A stretch of DNA of 64,000 nucleotides from Pseudoglutamicibacter cumminsii (GTDB taxonomy: Bacteria > Actinomycetota > Actinomycetes > Actinomycetales > Micrococcaceae), in assembly GCF_003143995.1 (NCBI RefSeq), contig NZ_QFWG01000002.1, forward strand, positions 124,001-188,000, in the 5' to 3' direction. Of this stretch, positions 33,191 through 43,755 are shown piece after piece (the first letter of the stretch is position 1; each line of letters starts with the position of its first letter). The notes beneath the pieces were generated by a model that saw only the letters and a program-made list of their open reading frames with translations, had not been told where the DNA came from and made no database searches. The position numbers and the translations under genes were made by a program.

Positions 33191-35388
33191 TATGCGTTCG
33201 GTGTTCCTCGGCGTGAGCGGGTCTTCAACAAGTATTCCTGAATGTCCATCAGGCGGTTACCCTCGGCATCCTGGTGCACGCGGGTCCATGTGCCGTCTTG
33301 TTCCTGATGCCACGAGGATGTCTCATCGGACAAGTAGCGATCCATGAGCTCGATCAGGCCGCGTTTGTCTTCCTCGTTCTTGATCGGAACCAGCGCCTCA
33401 ACGCGGCGATCCAGGTTGCGGTGCATCATGTCCGCCGAACCGATATAGACCACAGGGTCTCCATCGTTATAGAACGCGAACACACGAGAGTGCTCCAAGA
33501 ACCGGCCCAGAATCGAACGAACACGAATGTTCTCCGACAAACCAGGGACGTTGGCGCGCAACGAACAGATGCCGCGGACAATCACATCGACCTGGACGCC
33601 GGCCTGCGAAGCGCGGTAGAGCGCGTCGATGATCGTCTCATCAACCATCGAGTTGACCTTGATGGTCACGCGGGCTTCCTTGCCGGCCTTCTTGTTCTCG
33701 ATTTCCTGCTCGATCCGCTCAAGCAGTCCCGAACGCAGCGAACGCGGCGCAACCAAGAGGCGGTCAAACGTCGTACGCGGGGCGTATCCGGAAAGCTGAT
33801 TGAACAGCCGCGTGACGTCCTCACCAACAGCTGGATCGCACGTCAACAGGCCGAGGTCCTCGTAGAACCGTGCCGTGGACGGGTGGTAGTTACCCGTACC
33901 GATGTGGCAGTAGCGCACCAGCTGGTTTCCTTCGCGCCGCACCACGAGCGAAAGCTTCGAGTGCGTCTTCAGGCCCACGATGCCGTAGACAACATGCACG
34001 CCTGCCTGCTCAAGCTTGCGGGCCCACGAAATGTTGGCCTGCTCATCGAAGCGGGCCTTGATCTCGACCATCGCAAGCACCTGCTTGCCAGCCTCCGCGG
34101 CATCGATCAGCGCATCAACGATAGGGGAGTCGCCAGAGGTCCGGTAGAGGGTCTGCTTGATCGCGACAACCTTCGGGTCAGCCGCCGCTTGCGAAAGGAA
34201 CGCCTGAACCGAGGTCGCGAAGGAATCGTACGGGTGGTGCAGCAGGATGTCGCGTTCCTTGACTGCCTCAACCACGTTCGCTTCCATCGCGGTTTCAGCC
34301 TCATTCAGGAAGCGGGACGTGCGGCCGATCGCGCGCGGGTAGCGCAGATCAGGGCGCTGAACCTGGGACAACGCGCCAAGACCGCGCAGATCCAGAGGGG
34401 TCGGCAGAGCGAAAACCTCGGAGTCATCAACACCAAGCTCACGCACGAGTAGCGTTCGGACTTCATCCGACATTTCTTCGTCGATTTCGAGGCGAACCGG
34501 AGGGCCAAAGCGCCGACGCAAAAGTTCCTTCTCGAGGGCCTGCAGAATGTTCTCCGCATCGTCCTCTTCAACCTCGAGGTCCTCGTTGCGGGTCACACGG
34601 AACGTGTAGTACTCCATGATTTCCATGCCGGGGAAGAGCATGTCGAGCTGAGTCGCGATGATCTCTTCAAGCGGCACGAAGCGTACCTTTTCCGCTGGAT
34701 CGTGCGACGGCGGGTCAACGCGGACCAAGCGAGGCAGTACATCGGGCACCTTGACGCGGGCAAACAAGTGTTTTCCGGTCTGTGGGTTCTGGACCAGAAC
34801 AGCAAGGTTGAGCGACAAGCCAGAGATATATGGGAACGGGTGCGCGGGATCCACCGCGAGCGGGGTCAGGACAGGGAAGACCTGTTCGGTGAACCAGTTC
34901 CGCAGACGGTCATGCTCTGAATCGGTGAGTTCGTTCCAGCGCACGATCGTGATCTTCTCTTTCGCAAGTTCAGGACGAACCTGTTCGGTGAAGACGCGTG
35001 CGTGACGTTGCTGAAGCTCGTGTGCTCGCTCAAGGATGGTCGCGAGCTGGTCCTGTGGACTCAAGCCGGTCATCGATGGGACGGCCATGCCGGCTGCGAT
35101 GCGGCGCTTGAGGCCCGCTACTCGCACCATGAAGAACTCGTCGAGGTTGGAGCCGAAGATCGAAAGGAAGTTGGTGCGTTCAAGCAAGAAGAGGTCCGGG
35201 TCTTCGGCCAACTCGAGGACGCGCAGGTTGAAATCAAGCCATGACATTTCCCGGTCGAGGAACCGGTCGAGCCCAAAATCACCGTCTGGAGTGTTGTGGA
35301 CGGATGCCTCGGGGGCCTCGATCCGGTCAGCAGTCGGTTTGACGCGCTTCGGCTTCGTCGCAGGTACGGTTCCGGCGTGATTCTCCAC
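33190..35388 (-). CDS. ppk1: Polyphosphate kinase 1
   Basis: Makes polyphosphate from ATP. 732 aa. The N-terminal domain shows [17 protein letters not shown], then [20 protein letters not shown]. The catalytic domains contain the autophosphorylated-His region [16 protein letters not shown], then [20 protein letters not shown], and a closing [19 protein letters not shown] 35388 has AAGGAGG 5 nt upstream. The first 35 residues are a charged, disordered lead. An inverted repeat, CGGATT/AATCCG at 35408-35423, lies just before the gene. Confidence 0.95.
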   Translation of the reverse strand: MENHAGTVPATKPKRVKPTADRIEAPEASVHNTPDGDFGLDRFLDREMSWLDFNLRVLELAEDPDLFLLERTNFLSIFGSNLDEFFMVRVAGLKRRIAAGMAVPSMTGLSPQDQLATILERAHELQQRHARVFTEQVRPELAKEKITIVRWNELTDSEHDRLRNWFTEQVFPVLTPLAVDPAHPFPYISGLSLNLAVLVQNPQTGKHLFARVKVPDVLPRLVRVDPPSHDPAEKVRFVPLEEIIATQLDMLFPGMEIMEYYTFRVTRNEDLEVEEDDAENILQALEKELLRRRFGPPVRLEIDEEMSDEVRTLLVRELGVDDSEVFALPTPLDLRGLGALSQVQRPDLRYPRAIGRTSRFLNEAETAMEANVVEAVKERDILLHHPYDSFATSVQAFLSQAAADPKVVAIKQTLYRTSGDSPIVDALIDAAEAGKQVLAMVEIKARFDEQANISWARKLEQAGVHVVYGIVGLKTHSKLSLVVRREGNQLVRYCHIGTGNYHPSTARFYEDLGLLTCDPAVGEDVTRLFNQLSGYAPRTTFDRLLVAPRSLRSGLLERIEQEIENKKAGKEARVTIKVNSMVDETIIDALYRASQAGVQVDVIVRGICSLRANVPGLSENIRVRSILGRFLEHSRVFAFYNDGDPVVYIGSADMMHRNLDRRVEALVPIKNEEDKRGLIELMDRYLSDETSSWHQEQDGTWTRVHQDAEGNRLMDIQEYLLKTRSRRGTPNA

Positions 35389-35592
35389 GCAATCCTCCTT
35401 ATGATGTCCGGATTCCTAAATCCGAGCATGGCACGGGCTTCGTGTCGTAGCCTTCCCTGCTCAGACACGGATGTGCTTAGCAGGTGGAATCAACATCAGG
35501 ATACCGCTCAAACGCTGATGATTTCCTCTAACAAGGCGATCAAGAACAGCGTGTGAACAATGAGCGGCCAAAGCCTGACGTCACGCGGGTTT

Positions 35593-36621
35593 CTAGGCGT
35601 CCTTCGCGTACATCACGTCAACGTCCCAGCGTTCAAAGCCGAGGCTGTCATAGAGCGCGACTGCCGGGGCATTGTCGGCATCCACATAGAGCATGATGGT
35701 TTGATGCCCCTCGTCCTTGAGGTGATTCAAGCCGGCCAGGGTCAGAGCCTTACCAAGGCCGCGGCCCTGAGCGTCCGGGGAGACCCCAACAACGTACACC
35801 TCGCCCATCGCAGTGTGCTCGGTCCCACGCTCGTCCGTGTGCGCCGGATGCACCTTGGTCCAGTGAAAGCCCAACAGCTCGCCAGTTCCGTCATCGAAAG
35901 CCAGCAGGAAACCGGCAGGGTCAAACCAGTCTTCAGCAATCCGCTCATCCAGATCCGAGCGCGTGAGCTTGCCCTGCTCCGGGTGCGAAGCGAACGCCGC
36001 GGCGTTCACCTCGAGCCACGCCTCAGCGTCCTTGCTTGGGTCGAAAGCCCGGATGCTGACCCCATCTACAACGGGGGTTACCGGCAAAGCCTGCGGATCG
36101 CATAGGCGCATGCTCCACAGCTCCCTCACCCGTTCCAGGCCCGCACGCGAGGCCAACGTGCGTGCCGCATCGTGATCCCCGTGAGCCCACGCATTGACTG
36201 CGCGGCCCTCAAGCTGGGCCGCCAGGGTGTCCGTGAGGTCCTTGCCCATGCCGAAACCGCGGTTGTCAGGGTGGACCGCCATTTCGATCGTTGCAGGCTG
36301 CCCATCGGCGCCGGTCACGATCGCGGCTGCCGTCACACCCTCGCTGGGCTCCTCACCGTCAGCCGACTGATCCGTCGAGACGATGACACCCCACACGTTC
36401 TCGCCGCGACGTAACTCGATACGGGTCTGCTCATTGAACGGTTCGTGCCCATCTGCGTCCTCGGCTGCGCGTGCCACCGCGATGATGCCGTCCAAAACCG
36501 CATCGGACGGCCGGCCATCGAAACGGCTGAGCGTCCACATCGTGTCAGTTTCTGTTTGCGATCCGGCGTCGGCCTGCATATCAGCGTCAGTTTTCGGGCT
36601 GGAGGATTCATGCGTGCTCAT
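35593..36621 (-). CDS. mshD: Mycothiol synthase (MshD)
   Basis: Last step of mycothiol synthesis, acetylation of Cys-GlcN-Ins. 342 aa with two GNAT domains: an N-terminal degenerate one (VHPDNRGFGMGKDLTDTL) and the active C-terminal one (VGVSPDAQGRGLGKALTLAGLNHL, YVDADNAPAVALYDSLGFE). The open frame reaches 36693, but ATG 36621 has the leaderless -10 TAGCGT exactly 7 nt upstream (36634-36629 on the minus strand). Mycothiol is specific to Actinomycetota, so this gene supports the taxonomic placement. Confidence 0.92.
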   Translation of the reverse strand: MSTHESSSPKTDADMQADAGSQTETDTMWTLSRFDGRPSDAVLDGIIAVARAAEDADGHEPFNEQTRIELRRGENVWGVIVSTDQSADGEEPSEGVTAAAIVTGADGQPATIEMAVHPDNRGFGMGKDLTDTLAAQLEGRAVNAWAHGDHDAARTLASRAGLERVRELWSMRLCDPQALPVTPVVDGVSIRAFDPSKDAEAWLEVNAAAFASHPEQGKLTRSDLDERIAEDWFDPAGFLLAFDDGTGELLGFHWTKVHPAHTDERGTEHTAMGEVYVVGVSPDAQGRGLGKALTLAGLNHLKDEGHQTIMLYVDADNAPAVALYDSLGFERWDVDVMYAKDA

Positions 36622-36743
36622 AGCTTTTACGCTAACCGAGTTGTATCGCGTTGAACATGCTTGTTCATGTCCAGCGAAGCGCAATTCCGACATACAGGGT
36701 GCCCAGCCTGCGGCGCCCTTGCATCATGCGGCATGATGGAAGG

Positions 36744-37388
36744 GTGCGTTATCCGTTGCTGTTGATTCTGTCCGGGCTGGCGTGGGCCGTGGTGACGGCC
36801 CCTGTTTTGCTGAGCTCTGGGACGGGCTCGCGGCAGACGCAACTGGATGCGCATGCAGGTTTGTTGACGACCGCGATGGCCTTGCTGGCGGTGTGTGTCT
36901 TATGGCCTCGCCGCCAGCACGCGGTGGGCGGCTCCACGGTGCGCATCGTGATGTTTGCGACGATGGTGGTTTCGCTTGGCCTGATGCTGTTGCTCCCGGA
37001 GGAACATGGGCTGGCGTGGTGGCCGATGGGTGCTGCTGTCGGTGTGCTCTTGAGCTTTGTGCTTCAGCTGTTTTCCGTTGAGGAATCACGGGATAAGGTG
37101 GCGGTTCTCGCGGAGAGCATTGGCGCGTCGATGGTCGTGGCGATGGGCTCCGGCTGGTTCATATGGGTTCAGGAAGTCCGTTTTGATTCGGATTCGTTGT
37201 CGACCGCTTTGTGGGTCGCGACGGTTCTAGAGGCTGTCGGCATGGTTCTGGGGGCGTGGCTGGTTTCGTGGAGCCGACCTAAAGCGTTGGGGCGGACCCC
37301 GATGTGGCGGTTCGCTGTCGCTGGTGCGTGCGGCGTGGTAGCGATGGGCATGCCGGCGGCGTTGGTAACGCGGTATTTGATTTATTAG
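36744..37388 (+). CDS. Six-helix membrane protein, 214 aa
   Basis: Hydrophobic throughout with about six membrane segments, starting YPLLLILSGLAWAVVTAPVL. A short charged stretch RRQHAVGG follows the second helix. No family recognised with confidence. GTG 36744 was chosen since it precedes the first helix directly; ATG 36726 in frame is an alternative. Divergent from mshD, 122 bp away. Confidence 0.65.
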   Translation: MRYPLLLILSGLAWAVVTAPVLLSSGTGSRQTQLDAHAGLLTTAMALLAVCVLWPRRQHAVGGSTVRIVMFATMVVSLGLMLLLPEEHGLAWWPMGAAVGVLLSFVLQLFSVEESRDKVAVLAESIGASMVVAMGSGWFIWVQEVRFDSDSLSTALWVATVLEAVGMVLGAWLVSWSRPKALGRTPMWRFAVAGACGVVAMGMPAALVTRYLIY

Positions 37389-37446
37389 ATCGTCACACTG
37401 CCGGCTGGTTTCTGGCCTGGTGTGGGAAGAGGGATAGACTAGAGGC

Positions 37447-37563
37447 ATGAACGATTACTTGGCTTATGAGATTTTCTTCTACGGCGCGATCGGTGCTGCC
37501 GGTTTGGGTATGTTGGCCTTCGCGGTTGGTACTGTCCGTTACCTGTTCCGGGGTCAGAAGTAA
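37447..37563 (+). CDS. Single-helix membrane protein, 38 aa, leaderless
   Basis: An ATG 6 nt after the -10 element TAGACT (37435-37440) opens a 38-codon frame with one clear helix, YGAIGAAGLGMLAFAVGTV, and a basic end RYLFRGQK. The next gene begins 3 nt after its stop. Good codon use, tight spacing and leaderless promoter argue for a real gene that gene finders would skip. Function unknown. Confidence 0.65.
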   Translation: MNDYLAYEIFFYGAIGAAGLGMLAFAVGTVRYLFRGQK

Positions 37564-37566
37564 TTT

Positions 37567-38310
37567 ATGGCGATTGAACTTCCCGTCGATCTGACGCCGG
37601 AGCTTGTCCCGCTGTCGTGGCTTTTGGGCCGCTGGGAGGGCTACGGAATGCTGGGCGAGGGTGCCGCTGACGACCAGCGGTTCTTCCAGCGTGTCACTTT
37701 TGAGCAGGTGGGTCTGCCGGTCGTTGAGTACCGTGCTGAGACGTGGCTTGCTGATGATGAGGGCCAGATTTTGCGCCCGATCGCCGTGGAGACTGGCTTC
37801 TGGCAGCTCGAGCGTGAGCTCACGGATTCGGATGGTGGCCCTGGCTTGACGCCGGGCGATGTGGTTCCTGCGTTGCGTAACGCTGAGGACGTCGAGAAGT
37901 TGCGTACTGAACGCGACGGCAAGGACGGCTTCGCACTCAACGTGACGATCGCTCATCCGGGTGGCATCACGGAGCAGTATTCGGGTCATATCGCTGGCCC
38001 ACAGGTGTTCCTTGAGACGTCGGGCGTGCAACGTAGCAAGCATGCGCATCCGTATGACCGCGCTACGCGAATCTATGGCTTGGTCAACGAGATGCTGTTC
38101 TGGCGTTGGGATATCGCTGGTGAAGCCGGCGAGGAGCTTGCGCCGCATGGCTCGGCTCAGTTGAAGCGTGTGGTTTCGGGTGGTCGTCGCCGTGCCGCTG
38201 ACACTGGTGGCGCCGATACTGGTGCCGCTTCCGCTGGCGAGACCGACGCAGGTAACGATGGCCCGGCAGGCTCTGACGGCGCTACTGGCTCTGACAACGC
38301 AGCTGAGTAG
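37567..38310 (+). CDS. Nitrobindin-like heme-binding beta-barrel protein
   Basis: A 247-aa member of the FABP/THAP4-like family. The signature GRWEGYG (GxWxGxG) is at residues 21-27, followed by FFQRVTFEQVGLPVVEYRAETW and ETGFWQLERE. Nitrobindins carry ferric heme and react with nitric oxide or peroxynitrite. The last 40 residues are a low-complexity Ala/Gly/Asp tail not seen in compact family members. It is cotranscribed with the 38-aa membrane protein. Confidence 0.85.
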   Translation: MAIELPVDLTPELVPLSWLLGRWEGYGMLGEGAADDQRFFQRVTFEQVGLPVVEYRAETWLADDEGQILRPIAVETGFWQLERELTDSDGGPGLTPGDVVPALRNAEDVEKLRTERDGKDGFALNVTIAHPGGITEQYSGHIAGPQVFLETSGVQRSKHAHPYDRATRIYGLVNEMLFWRWDIAGEAGEELAPHGSAQLKRVVSGGRRRAADTGGADTGAASAGETDAGNDGPAGSDGATGSDNAAE

Positions 38311-38419
38311 TCTGTTGTAGAGGCAAAACTTGTTTGACGTTCCGGCGTCGGCGGGGTGTGAACCTTGCCGGGGCCGGTTCGTTGTTTTTGAGGGCGTGTG
38401 AGGTCTTAAGGAGGCCCCG

Positions 38420-39633
38420 ATGTTGGATCCGCAACCTGTTGATCTTTCGACGATTGAGCCGACCCCTGACTCTGTTTTCTTGGGGGTTGACGGTGCGGTG
38501 CGCGCCCCTGGTGTCGACGCCGGGGTTGCGTTGCATTATGGGTCGCCTTTGCGTGAAGGCCGGGACGTGGATGAAGGCCGCGCGGTCGTGGATTTGTCTT
38601 CGTGGGGTGTTGCTCGTGTGAGCGGCCCGGACCGTTTGACGTGGCTGAACTCGTTGGCTTCGCAGAGGCTCGATAACTTGGCGCCAGCACCGGCAGGGGC
38701 GCAGAAGACTGCGGCGCGGGCGTGTTTTTGAATCTTCAGGGCCGCATCGATTTCGATGTGCGTGTGGTCGATGACGGCGAGGCCACGTGGCTGGTCACGG
38801 AGCCTGGCTACGTGGGTAGCTTGGTCGAGTGGTTGAACAAGATGCGCTTCATGAGCCAGGTCGAGGTGACCGATGTGACGGCTGACTGGGCTGTCGTGGG
38901 TGCTCGCTTCGCGTTGCGTGAGAAGCTTGCCGGCGTGGCGTCGGCGCTCGCGGCAGACACTGACGTGTGGGGTCCGGTTGTGCGTGATCCGTGGCCGGAA
39001 GTCTGTGAGGGCGGTTGGCCGTATGGTCCGGTAGGAGATGAGCATCCTGGTTCTGAAGGTGACTGGTTCTTCTCGCTCGTAAAGCGCTCCCGGATGCCGG
39101 AGTTGTTGAGCGCGGTACAGGAAGCCGGGCTGCGCATCGGCGGCTTGATGGCGTATGAGCAGGTCCGCATCGCCGCATGGAATCCGAGCGTGAGGACAGA
39201 GGTGGACCATAAGACGATCCCACACGAGCTCGACCTGCTGCGTTCCGCTACGCACCTGAACAAGGGCTGCTATAAGGGGCAAGAGACAGTGGCGCGCGTA
39301 CACAACTTGGGGCATCCACCGCGCCGGCTCGTGTTCTTGGACCTGGATGGTTCGGAGCACACGTTGCCTGCCGCTGGCGCTGAGGTTAAGGCGGGGGAAC
39401 GCGCGGTGGGTACGGTCACGAGCGCGGTACTGCACCACGATGCTGGACCGATCGCGCTGGCTGTGATCCGCCGGAATGTGCGAGTAGATACGGAGCTCAC
39501 GGTTGTTGATGGTGAGCAGGAGTATCAGGCGTTGCAGACCGTGATTGTCCCGCCTACCGCCGGCAATGTGGTGGGCCGCCCGAAGGATGTGGGCCGCTTG
39601 GGGCCTGGCATGGGTAAGGATCTGCGCGGATAA
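38420..39633 (+). pseudogene. YgfZ/GcvT-domain folate-binding protein, frameshifted
   Basis: Folate-binding protein that aids Fe-S cluster enzymes. The first 100 codons (from ATG 38420, with AAGGAGG upstream) show VVDLSSWGVARVSGPDRLTWLN and stop at 38731. The remainder continues in another frame from VFLNLQGRIDFD through the family's hallmark motif NKGCYKGQETVARVHN (YgfZ Cys in KGCYxGQE). One added G near 38721 gives a 404-aa intact protein. The downstream piece could not start translation well on its own. The disruption is probably a sequence error, as in three other genes here. Confidence 0.85.
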
Positions 39634-39700
39634 GGTGCCGTGGATGGGCGTGGGCGCGTTAGTCTTAGTGTGATTGCCCACATCGACCCGGGAGGCTTTC

Positions 39701-40747
39701 TTGAAAGCTCTGTATAAGTCTGGCCCGCACGCTGGTTTTGAGTACACCGACCGCCCTGTTCCTGAGCCGGGCGCGCACGATGTCTTGATCCGTGTTCACA
39801 TGGCGGGGATCTGCGGTACTGACCTGCACATCGAGGCTTATGACCAGGCGGCGCAAGACATGATTGCGCCTCCGATGATCCCGGGCCACGAGTTTTATGG
39901 CGAAGTCGTCAAGACGGGCGATTACGTCAAGGACGTCAAGGTCGGCGACCGCGTTTCGGGCGAGGGCCACGTGGTGTGCGGCATGTGCCGTAACTGCCGT
40001 GCGGGACGCCGCCAGATGTGCATCAGGACCCAATCGGTGGGCGTGCAGCGTGATGGCGCGTTTGCCGAGTATGTGGTGATCCCGGAGTCGAACGTGTGGG
40101 TCCACACGGATGATTTCGTGACGCCGGAGCTCGGCGCGATCTTCGATCCGTTGGGCAACGCGACGCACACCGCGCTTTTGAACAACCTGGTGGGCGAGGA
40201 TGTTCTGATCACGGGCGCGGGCCCGATTGGCCTGATGTCGGCCGCGATTGCTCGGCACGCCGGTGCCCGCAAGATCGTGGTCACAGACCTGAATGAGGAA
40301 CGCCTCAAGCTTGTAGAGGGCATGGGCGCGGATGCCGGTGTGCTTGCCGGTAAAGAGAAGATCTCCGATGTTCAGCGCCGCTTGGGCATGAACGAGGGCT
40401 TCGATGTGGGCCTGGAGATTTCCGGAGCTCAGCCCGCTCTGTCGGAGATGATCGAGAACATGAACCATGGCGGCCGCATCGCTCTGTTGGGTCTGCCAAA
40501 TGGTGCGTGGAGTGTCGATGGCGGCCGGATTGTGACGCGCATGCTCACGTTGCAGGGTGTGTATGGCCGTGAGATGTATGAGACCTGGTACGCGATGACC
40601 GCGATGCTACAGACCGATGAGCTGTTCCGGGAGCGGATCACCTCGGTGATTTCCGATGTGGTTCCGGCTTCCGAATGGCGCGAGGCTTTCGATATCGCCC
40701 GCTCGGGTCAGCGCGGCAAGGTTTTGTTGGATTGGCGTAACGTCTAA
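39701..40747 (+). CDS. tdh: L-threonine 3-dehydrogenase
   Basis: Zinc-dependent medium-chain dehydrogenase oxidising threonine to 2-amino-3-ketobutyrate. 348 aa from TTG 39701, preceded by GGGAGG. Zinc ligands are in GICGTDLH and PGHEFYGE, with the structural Cys set [15 protein letters not shown]. The NAD site is [19 protein letters not shown]. The adjacent kbl makes the next enzyme. A TTG at 39674 would add nine residues that do not fit the family. Confidence 0.93.
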   Translation: MKALYKSGPHAGFEYTDRPVPEPGAHDVLIRVHMAGICGTDLHIEAYDQAAQDMIAPPMIPGHEFYGEVVKTGDYVKDVKVGDRVSGEGHVVCGMCRNCRAGRRQMCIRTQSVGVQRDGAFAEYVVIPESNVWVHTDDFVTPELGAIFDPLGNATHTALLNNLVGEDVLITGAGPIGLMSAAIARHAGARKIVVTDLNEERLKLVEGMGADAGVLAGKEKISDVQRRLGMNEGFDVGLEISGAQPALSEMIENMNHGGRIALLGLPNGAWSVDGGRIVTRMLTLQGVYGREMYETWYAMTAMLQTDELFRERITSVISDVVPASEWREAFDIARSGQRGKVLLDWRNV

Positions 40748-40791
40748 TCAACGCGGGTAAAGGCGAACGAAGAGGGAAGGGACGAGAACTC

Positions 40792-42012
40792 GTGACGAAT
40801 GCACGTGAGGCGATGCTTGCGGATCTGCAGGCTGAGCTGGATGAGATTGAGGCTTCGGGCCTGACGAAGCGGGAGCGGACGATCACGACCCCGCAGTCGG
40901 CGCACATCACCGCGAGCGCGAATGGTGAAGCGCGTGAGGTTCTGAACTTCTGCGCCAACAATTACTTGGGTCTTGCTGACGACGAACGCATCATCGATTC
41001 CGCACGGAACGCTTTGACGGAGCGCGGCTTCGGCATGGCTTCGGTGCGTTTCATTTGCGGTACCCAGGACCAGCACCTTGAGCTGGAGCGGAAGCTCGCC
41101 GACTGGCTGGGCACGGATGACGCGATCCTGTTTTCGTCCTGCTTTGACGCGAACGGTGCCGTGTTTGGGCCGCTGTTCGGTGCGCAGGACGCGATCATTT
41201 CGGATGCGCTCAACCATGCGTCCCTGATCGATGGGATCCGGCTTTCGAAGGCGGCCCGCTACCGTTACGCGAACCGCGACATGGCGGACCTGCGGGAGCA
41301 GCTTGAATCGACAAAGGCCATGAACGGCGGAGCGGGCGCTCGCCGCATCGTGATTGTGACTGACGGCGTGTTCTCGATGGACGGCTACCTGGCGCCGTTG
41401 CGCGAGATCTGCGACCTTGCCGACGAGTACGGCGCGCTGGTCATGGTCGATGACTCTCACGCGGTGGGCTTCATGGGCGAGACGGGTGCCGGCACGCCGG
41501 AGCACGCAGGTGTCGCTGACCGTGTGGACATCTACACCGGTACGTTCGGTAAGGCTCTGGGCGGCGCATCGGGTGGCTACGTCGCGGCCCGCCAGCAGAT
41601 CGTGGATATTCTGCGTCAGCAGGGACGCCCATACTTGTTCTCGAACTCGCTCGCCCCGTCGATTGTAGCTGCGACGATCACGGCCCTGGACCTGGTTTCG
41701 GGCGCCGCTGACTTGCGTGAGAAGCTCTTCGAGAACGCCGCGCACTTCCGCCGTCGTATGGATGAGGAAGGCTTTGAGCTGCTTGAGGGTGAGCACGCGA
41801 TTATCGCGGTGATGTTCCACGATGCCGCGCTCGCCGCGAAGATCGCCGACGAGATGCTCAACCACGGCGTGTACGTCACGGCGTTCAGCTTCCCGGTGGT
41901 TCCGCGTGGTGAGGCGCGCATTCGTGTTCAGCTTTCGGCGGCGCACTCGCCTGAGGACATTGAAGCGTGTGTGGACGCGTTTGTTGCGGCCCGTAAGGCG
42001 GTTGAAGCCTAG
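40792..42012 (+). CDS. kbl: 2-amino-3-ketobutyrate CoA ligase (glycine C-acetyltransferase)
   Basis: PLP enzyme splitting 2-amino-3-ketobutyrate with CoA into glycine and acetyl-CoA. 406 aa. Motifs: [59 protein letters not shown] and the PLP lysine in [17 protein letters not shown] 40792 is the start, after AGGGAAGGGA. With tdh it forms the threonine degradation operon. A strong terminator follows. Confidence 0.95.
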   Translation: MTNAREAMLADLQAELDEIEASGLTKRERTITTPQSAHITASANGEAREVLNFCANNYLGLADDERIIDSARNALTERGFGMASVRFICGTQDQHLELERKLADWLGTDDAILFSSCFDANGAVFGPLFGAQDAIISDALNHASLIDGIRLSKAARYRYANRDMADLREQLESTKAMNGGAGARRIVIVTDGVFSMDGYLAPLREICDLADEYGALVMVDDSHAVGFMGETGAGTPEHAGVADRVDIYTGTFGKALGGASGGYVAARQQIVDILRQQGRPYLFSNSLAPSIVAATITALDLVSGAADLREKLFENAAHFRRRMDEEGFELLEGEHAIIAVMFHDAALAAKIADEMLNHGVYVTAFSFPVVPRGEARIRVQLSAAHSPEDIEACVDAFVAARKAVEA

Positions 42013-42029
42013 AGCTTGTAAGGCGTGAA

Positions 42030-42081
42030 AAATGGTGTTGGCGTGAGCTTCGTAGATCGAATGCTCACGCCAACACCATTT
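42030..42081. terminator. Perfect 19-bp terminator between kbl and pspC
   Basis: Arms 42030-42048 and 42063-42081 pair perfectly with a 14-nt loop. The A-rich and T-rich ends suit both convergent genes. Confidence 0.88.
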
Positions 42082-42124
42082 AACGGGGCTAACTTAGGAG
42101 TACCCCGCGCCTGGGGACACCCAA

Positions 42125-42451
42125 CTAGTTCCGCAGTTTGTCGCTGCCCCACGTCATGAATTTTTCAAGCAACAGCGGATCGTCTTCCCTTGGCGGGATC
42201 GCTACGGTGCTGCCATACCGTGTTGCCTTTTCAGCGGCTTCGTCGCTGGCACCCCACGGGATAACGACCCAGGCGATGAGGTATGCCGGCAACGAGATGA
42301 TCGGCAGGATCAGCGCGATCAGCGTGATGAGCCGAACCATGCCGACGTCCCAGCCAGTCTTGTAGGCGATGCCGCCGCACACGCCTCCCACGAGCCGGCG
42401 TGGGCCGCGTCGTAGCGGCATTGCTCTGAGCCATTTATAGATCGTGTCCAT
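42125..42451 (-). CDS. PspC domain protein
   Basis: A 108-aa membrane protein with the PspC signature RRLVGGVCGGIAYKTGWDVGMVRL followed by a hydrophobic helix IALILPIISLPAYLIAWVVI. PspC proteins take part in membrane-stress sensing. It lies 9 nt downstream of the aminotransferase on the same strand, likely cotranscribed. Confidence 0.85.
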   Translation of the reverse strand: MDTIYKWLRAMPLRRGPRRLVGGVCGGIAYKTGWDVGMVRLITLIALILPIISLPAYLIAWVVIPWGASDEAAEKATRYGSTVAIPPREDDPLLLEKFMTWGSDKLRN

Positions 42452-42460
42452 GGTGGTGTG

Positions 42461-43657
42461 TCACTTCCCGTTGATGAACTCGCGGACGCGGCGGAGGCCT
42501 TCTGCGAGGTCGTCATCGCCGAGCGCGTATGAGAGGCGCAGGAAGCCCGATGGCCCGAACGCTTCGCCCGGGACGAGCGCTACACCGGTTTCCCGGAGGA
42601 TCAGCTCGGCGAGCTGGCTCGAGGTGGTTGGGGTTTCGCCGGCGTAGGTCTTGCCGAGGGCATCGCGCACGTCGACGTACGCATAGAACGCGCCCTTAGG
42701 GGTAGGGCAGTGGAAGCCGTTGATCTGGTTGAGGCCATCGACCATCGCCTTACGACGGCGGTCGAAGCTTTCACGCATCGTGTGGACTTCGTCGAGCGGG
42801 CCAGCGACCGCGGCAATAGCCGCGCGCTGCGAAACATTGGCGACGTTACCGGTCGAGTGGGACTGGAACGTCGAGACAACCTTGACGAAGTCGGTAGGGC
42901 CGATGAGCCAGCCCACACGCCAGCCGGTCATCGAATATGTCTTAGCGAGGCCGTCGAGGATCACGACCTTCTCAAGGCCCTCGGTGACTGCCGCGATGGA
43001 GGTGAATTCGGCGTCGTCGTAGACGAGGTGTTCGTAGATTTCGTCGGTGATGACCCAGATGTCGTTCTCGCGCGCCCATTCGCCGATCGCCTTGGTCTCT
43101 TCCGGAGTGTAGACGGCGCCGGTCGGGTTGGATGGGGACACGAAGATGATTGCCTTGGTCGAGTCGGTGCGTGCGGCCTCGAGCTGTTCGACCGTTACTT
43201 TGTACTCGGCTTCAGGCCCAGCGAAGACTTCGACGGGAACGCCGCCAGCGAGCTTGACGGCTTCCGGGTACGTGGTCCAGTAAGGCGCCGGGATGATGAC
43301 CTCGTCGCCTGGGTTCAGCAGGGCCTGGAACGTGTTGAACACAGCCTGCTTGCCGCCGTTGGTGACCACGATGTTGGCCGGGTCGACCTCGATTCCGGAG
43401 TCCCGGAGGGTCTTTGCCGCGATTGCTTCGCGCAGTTCGATGAGCCCGTTGGTTGCCGTGTAGCGGTGGTTCTTGGGGTCGCGTGCGGCTTCGACCGCCG
43501 CATCGACGATGTAACCCGGGGTCGGGAAGTCAGGCTCGCCGGCACCGAATCCGATGACGTCCTTGCCTTGTGCCTTCATGTCCTTGGCACGGTTGGTTAC
43601 GGCGAGGGTCGCCGATGGTGCGATGGCGGAAAGCCGGGCAGAGAGACGAGCAGGCAT
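42461..43657 (-). CDS. Class I pyridoxal-phosphate aminotransferase (aspartate type)
   Basis: A 398-aa fold-I aminotransferase. It starts with [23 protein letters not shown] and [17 protein letters not shown], contains [34 protein letters not shown] and [10 protein letters not shown], and has the PLP lysine in [15 protein letters not shown]. The sequence is close to the bacterial subgroup Ib aspartate aminotransferase. In related actinobacteria this gene lies directly before tRNA-Trp-secE; here the protease locus is inserted between. Confidence 0.92.
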   Translation of the reverse strand: MPARLSARLSAIAPSATLAVTNRAKDMKAQGKDVIGFGAGEPDFPTPGYIVDAAVEAARDPKNHRYTATNGLIELREAIAAKTLRDSGIEVDPANIVVTNGGKQAVFNTFQALLNPGDEVIIPAPYWTTYPEAVKLAGGVPVEVFAGPEAEYKVTVEQLEAARTDSTKAIIFVSPSNPTGAVYTPEETKAIGEWARENDIWVITDEIYEHLVYDDAEFTSIAAVTEGLEKVVILDGLAKTYSMTGWRVGWLIGPTDFVKVVSTFQSHSTGNVANVSQRAAIAAVAGPLDEVHTMRESFDRRRKAMVDGLNQINGFHCPTPKGAFYAYVDVRDALGKTYAGETPTTSSQLAELILRETGVALVPGEAFGPSGFLRLSYALGDDDLAEGLRRVREFINGK

Positions 43658-43755
43658 GAATAGTCCTTCGATGTTGCGGGGTAGCGCTTTCGAACCCGCA
43701 GATAGGGATATGTGGGGACACTTCCATCCTATCGATGCGGATGGGAAAATGAGTC

